From Gemmatimonadota bacterium (GTDB taxonomy: Bacteria; Gemmatimonadota; Gemmatimonadetes; Palauibacterales; Palauibacteraceae): a stretch of DNA of 64,000 nt. Made by a program: the position numbers and the translations under genes. The notes under the pieces were generated by a model. That model searched no databases and was not told the DNA's origin. It saw nothing but the letters and a program-made list of their open reading frames with translations. Shown here in pieces: positions 62,410 through 64,000 of the stretch (positions within the stretch are counted from its first letter, which is position 1; each line of letters begins with the position of its first letter). The stretch spans positions 34,478 through 98,477 of the forward strand of contig JAJCZV010000030.1 in assembly GCA_029262175.1 (NCBI GenBank), written 5' to 3'.

Positions 62410-62904
62410 CTAACCGGCGCTCGAATCGAACATCCAATTCATGATCCACCAGCGAGCGCCGTCGTGGAAGAGCGTGATCGTGTTCACTCCGCGAGTAAAC
62501 GGGTCGCCATCTGGGGTCCGGGCTGAGGCATAGCTGCTCCACACGCTCACCATGTTGCCGGAGCGGCGGGTTTCTCGGTCGGTCTCCCACTCGTAAAAGC
62601 CCTCGGCGCGCGGCCCACCCTCGCCATGATAATCATCGAGCGTCATCACGTTGACGACCGGGCTGCCGTCACCATCGGTGCCGGCCACGGCGATCCACGC
62701 CTCCGGATGGTGCAGCGTCCGGTCCCGCTCTCCGTCCGGCCGCTCCCCCGCCGGCCCCGACACGACCTCGTAGTAGGCGCGCATGATGCCGTCGATCGTC
62801 TCCACATCAGCGAGCCTGGGAGGTTGCTGGGCGTTCGCGGCGACGGGGAATAGGACGAGCGCCACGAGCAGAGCGCCGCTCCGTCGCATCGACTGTGCCT
62901 TCAT
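62410..62904 (-). CDS. Exported NTF2/SnoaL-like protein
   Basis: A 164-residue protein with a signal peptide (about 1-25, ending ANAQQ) and a SnoaL/NTF2 cone fold: ETIDGIMRAYYEVVSG, AWIAVAGTDGDGSPVVNVMTLDDYHGE, GNMVSVWSSYASART and NTITLFHDGARWWIMNWMFD. The pattern is that of a secreted DUF4440-like protein; substrate and activity are unknown. The ATG at 62904 with GGAGAA upstream is chosen over a TTG at 62916. It is probably co-transcribed with surE. Confidence 0.85.
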   Translation of the reverse strand: MKAQSMRRSGALLVALVLFPVAANAQQPPRLADVETIDGIMRAYYEVVSGPAGERPDGERDRTLHHPEAWIAVAGTDGDGSPVVNVMTLDDYHGEGGPRAEGFYEWETDRETRRSGNMVSVWSSYASARTPDGDPFTRGVNTITLFHDGARWWIMNWMFDSSAG

Positions 62905-63038
62905 CGGGTTCTCCAATCTCCTGGTTCATCGCCGATCCTCGCTCGGGGCGCGGAAAAAATCGGCCCGAAACAGACCGCCGTGGTCGTCGGCTCTTTCAAT
63001 TACTAGAACGCCTCGACCGGCATGGGTGTTAGTGGTGC

Positions 63039-64000
63039 ATGATCAAATCGACCATGTTCGGCGTGGCGTTCCTGGTTCTCTCCTCCTCCCACATTCAGGC
63101 GCAGGATCCGGTCGCAGCGCGAAACGGTGGGCCTGAACTCACCGCCGTCGCCAGTCTAATCGACGAACCCGTCGCGATCGACGGCCGGCTCGATGAGACG
63201 GCTTGGAGCTCCGCCCCGCTCCTCGACGAGTTCGTGCAGCGCGAACCCGTGGAGGGGCAACCGGTCTCCGAGCGTACAGAGGTCCGCATCCTATATGATG
63301 ACGACGCCCTCTACTTCGGGGCATGGATGTTTGTCGAGGATCCGTCGAGCCTCGTCGTGGGCGAAACTCGCCGGGACGCGACCATCGACAATACCGACGC
63401 GTTTCTGATCATCCTCGACACCTATCGGGATCGTCAAAACGGATTCGTGTTTGGCACCACCCCAGTTGGGATCGAATACGACGGTCAGGTCACGAACGAG
63501 GGTCAGGGTGGGGCCGGCCTCGGGCAGCGGCAGCAAGCCGGCTCGGGTGGAGGGTTCAATCTCAATTGGGATGGAAGTTGGGAAGTCGCCACGACGCAGG
63601 ACGGTCTCGGCTGGTACGCGGAGCTTCGCATCCCCTTCTCTACCCTTCGCTACCCCGACGGGGGCGCGCAGACGTGGGGCATCAACTTCGCCCGCAACAT
63701 CCGCCATCGGAACGAACAGTCCGTGTGGGCCCCGATCCCGCGTCAGTTCAATCTTTACCGGGTCTCCTACGCCGGCGCCCTGTCCGACTTCGAGGCGCCG
63801 AACAACAAGGTGCTGACCGTGACGCCGTACATACTCGGCGGCGCGTCGCGCAACTTCCTGCTCGAGTCCGAGACACAGTTTGAACCGGAGATCGGCGGCG
63901 AGGCGAAGATCGGCCTCAACCAGAGCCTAACGCTCGACCTCACCGTGAACACCGATTTTGCACAGGTCGAAGTGGACGACCAGCAAGTCAACGTGACGCG
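63039..64000 (+). CDS. DUF5916 protein with N-terminal carbohydrate-binding family 9-like domain, cut by right edge
   Basis: The first 320 residues of a larger protein; the C-terminus lies beyond 64000. A signal peptide (MIKSTMFGVAFLVLSSSHIQA) is followed by a CBM9-like beta sandwich (about 45-230): AIDGRLDETAWSSAP, EVRILYDDDALYFGAWM, NTDAFLIILDTYRDRQNGFVFGTTPVG and LRIPFSTLRYPDGGAQTWGINFAR. Then comes the start of the DUF5916 domain (YILGGASRNFL, LTLDLTVNTDFAQVEVDDQQVN), a predicted outer-membrane beta barrel. Full members are about 700-800 residues. Such proteins are found in bacteria that degrade complex substrates; the ligand is unknown. The ribosome site is weak; an ATG at 63054 is an alternative start. 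Confidence 0.9.
   Translation, partial: MIKSTMFGVAFLVLSSSHIQAQDPVAARNGGPELTAVASLIDEPVAIDGRLDETAWSSAPLLDEFVQREPVEGQPVSERTEVRILYDDDALYFGAWMFVEDPSSLVVGETRRDATIDNTDAFLIILDTYRDRQNGFVFGTTPVGIEYDGQVTNEGQGGAGLGQRQQAGSGGGFNLNWDGSWEVATTQDGLGWYAELRIPFSTLRYPDGGAQTWGINFARNIRHRNEQSVWAPIPRQFNLYRVSYAGALSDFEAPNNKVLTVTPYILGGASRNFLLESETQFEPEIGGEAKIGLNQSLTLDLTVNTDFAQVEVDDQQVNVT

Noticed and set aside
1..64000. Search by eye for tRNA, rRNA, transposases, phage genes, toxin-antitoxin pairs and CRISPR-Cas
   Set aside because: None seen; the gene content is uniform in GC and typical of a chromosome without a mobile island. Short tRNAs on either strand could still be missed without a scan.

Overview
The window is high-GC bacterial DNA, packed with genes and with many 1- to 4-base start/stop overlaps (ATGA type). 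It is chromosomal: no rRNA, tRNA, CRISPR array, transposase or phage gene was seen. Lineage is inferred, not proven. Secreted beta-propeller lipoproteins, a DUF1592-DUF1552-ankyrin cluster, CehA/McbA and amidohydrolase lipoproteins, a DUF5916 outer-membrane-type protein, form II CoxL-type enzymes and a PadR-controlled membrane cassette together fit an aerobic, heterotrophic Gemmatimonadota (possibly marine or host-associated). Acidobacteriota is the main alternative.

Layout. 1-3647 (minus): three-subunit molybdenum hydroxylase of the CoxS-CoxL-CoxM type; the M gene runs off the left edge. 3804-5333 (minus): PadR regulator, a membrane protein and a MotA/TolQ/ExbB-like protein, with an inverted repeat upstream of padR. 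5421-8270: an unknown zinc-ribbon membrane protein, a GroES-like protein with a TTG start, and two small envelope proteins. 8453-14040: TypA GTPase, a propeller lipoprotein, a hemolysin III family protein and a secreted amidohydrolase. 14041-14415 is the only long gap between recognised genes; it holds a self-contained short transcription unit (hairpin, 20-codon frame, strong intrinsic terminator). 14416-20963 (minus): a lipoprotein, a TAXI-TRAP transporter with a serine hydrolase, and an FMN glutamate-synthase-like protein. 21062-27663 (minus): a tight six-gene operon (P1 peptidase, sodium symporter, SDR, LeuB-type dehydrogenase, PaaK, enoyl-CoA hydratase) that reads as uptake and CoA-dependent breakdown of an unidentified organic acid or amide. 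27739-33237: an M20 deacylase faces acetoacetyl-CoA synthetase, which follows an unusual NorC/NorB-like pair. 33399-43051: CehA/McbA hydrolase, a 2-oxoglutarate oxygenase and the ankyrin/DUF1552/DUF1592 group.

43250-55919 is two divergent catabolic operons. The minus side has an M20 peptidase, a creatininase-family protein, an APC permease, an aldo/keto reductase-RidA fusion and a hydroxyacid dehydrogenase. The plus side has an amidase, a hydroxyacid-oxoacid transhydrogenase, an acyl-CoA thioesterase, an NHL lipoprotein and an aldo/keto reductase. 55928-64000 holds a Tat-exported asparaginase-type hydrolase divergent from a DapB-like protein lacking the catalytic histidines, with an operator-like palindrome between them. 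It then has a propeller lipoprotein, a D-aminoacylase-type lipoprotein, DinB, an exported SurE, an NTF2-like protein, and the start of a DUF5916 protein cut by the right edge.

The most notable points are the NorB-like subunit with altered metal-ligand residues, the short transcription unit at about 14.25-14.40 kb, the AKR-RidA fusion and the His-less DapB paralogue. All functional calls come from reading motifs by eye; no database search was possible.
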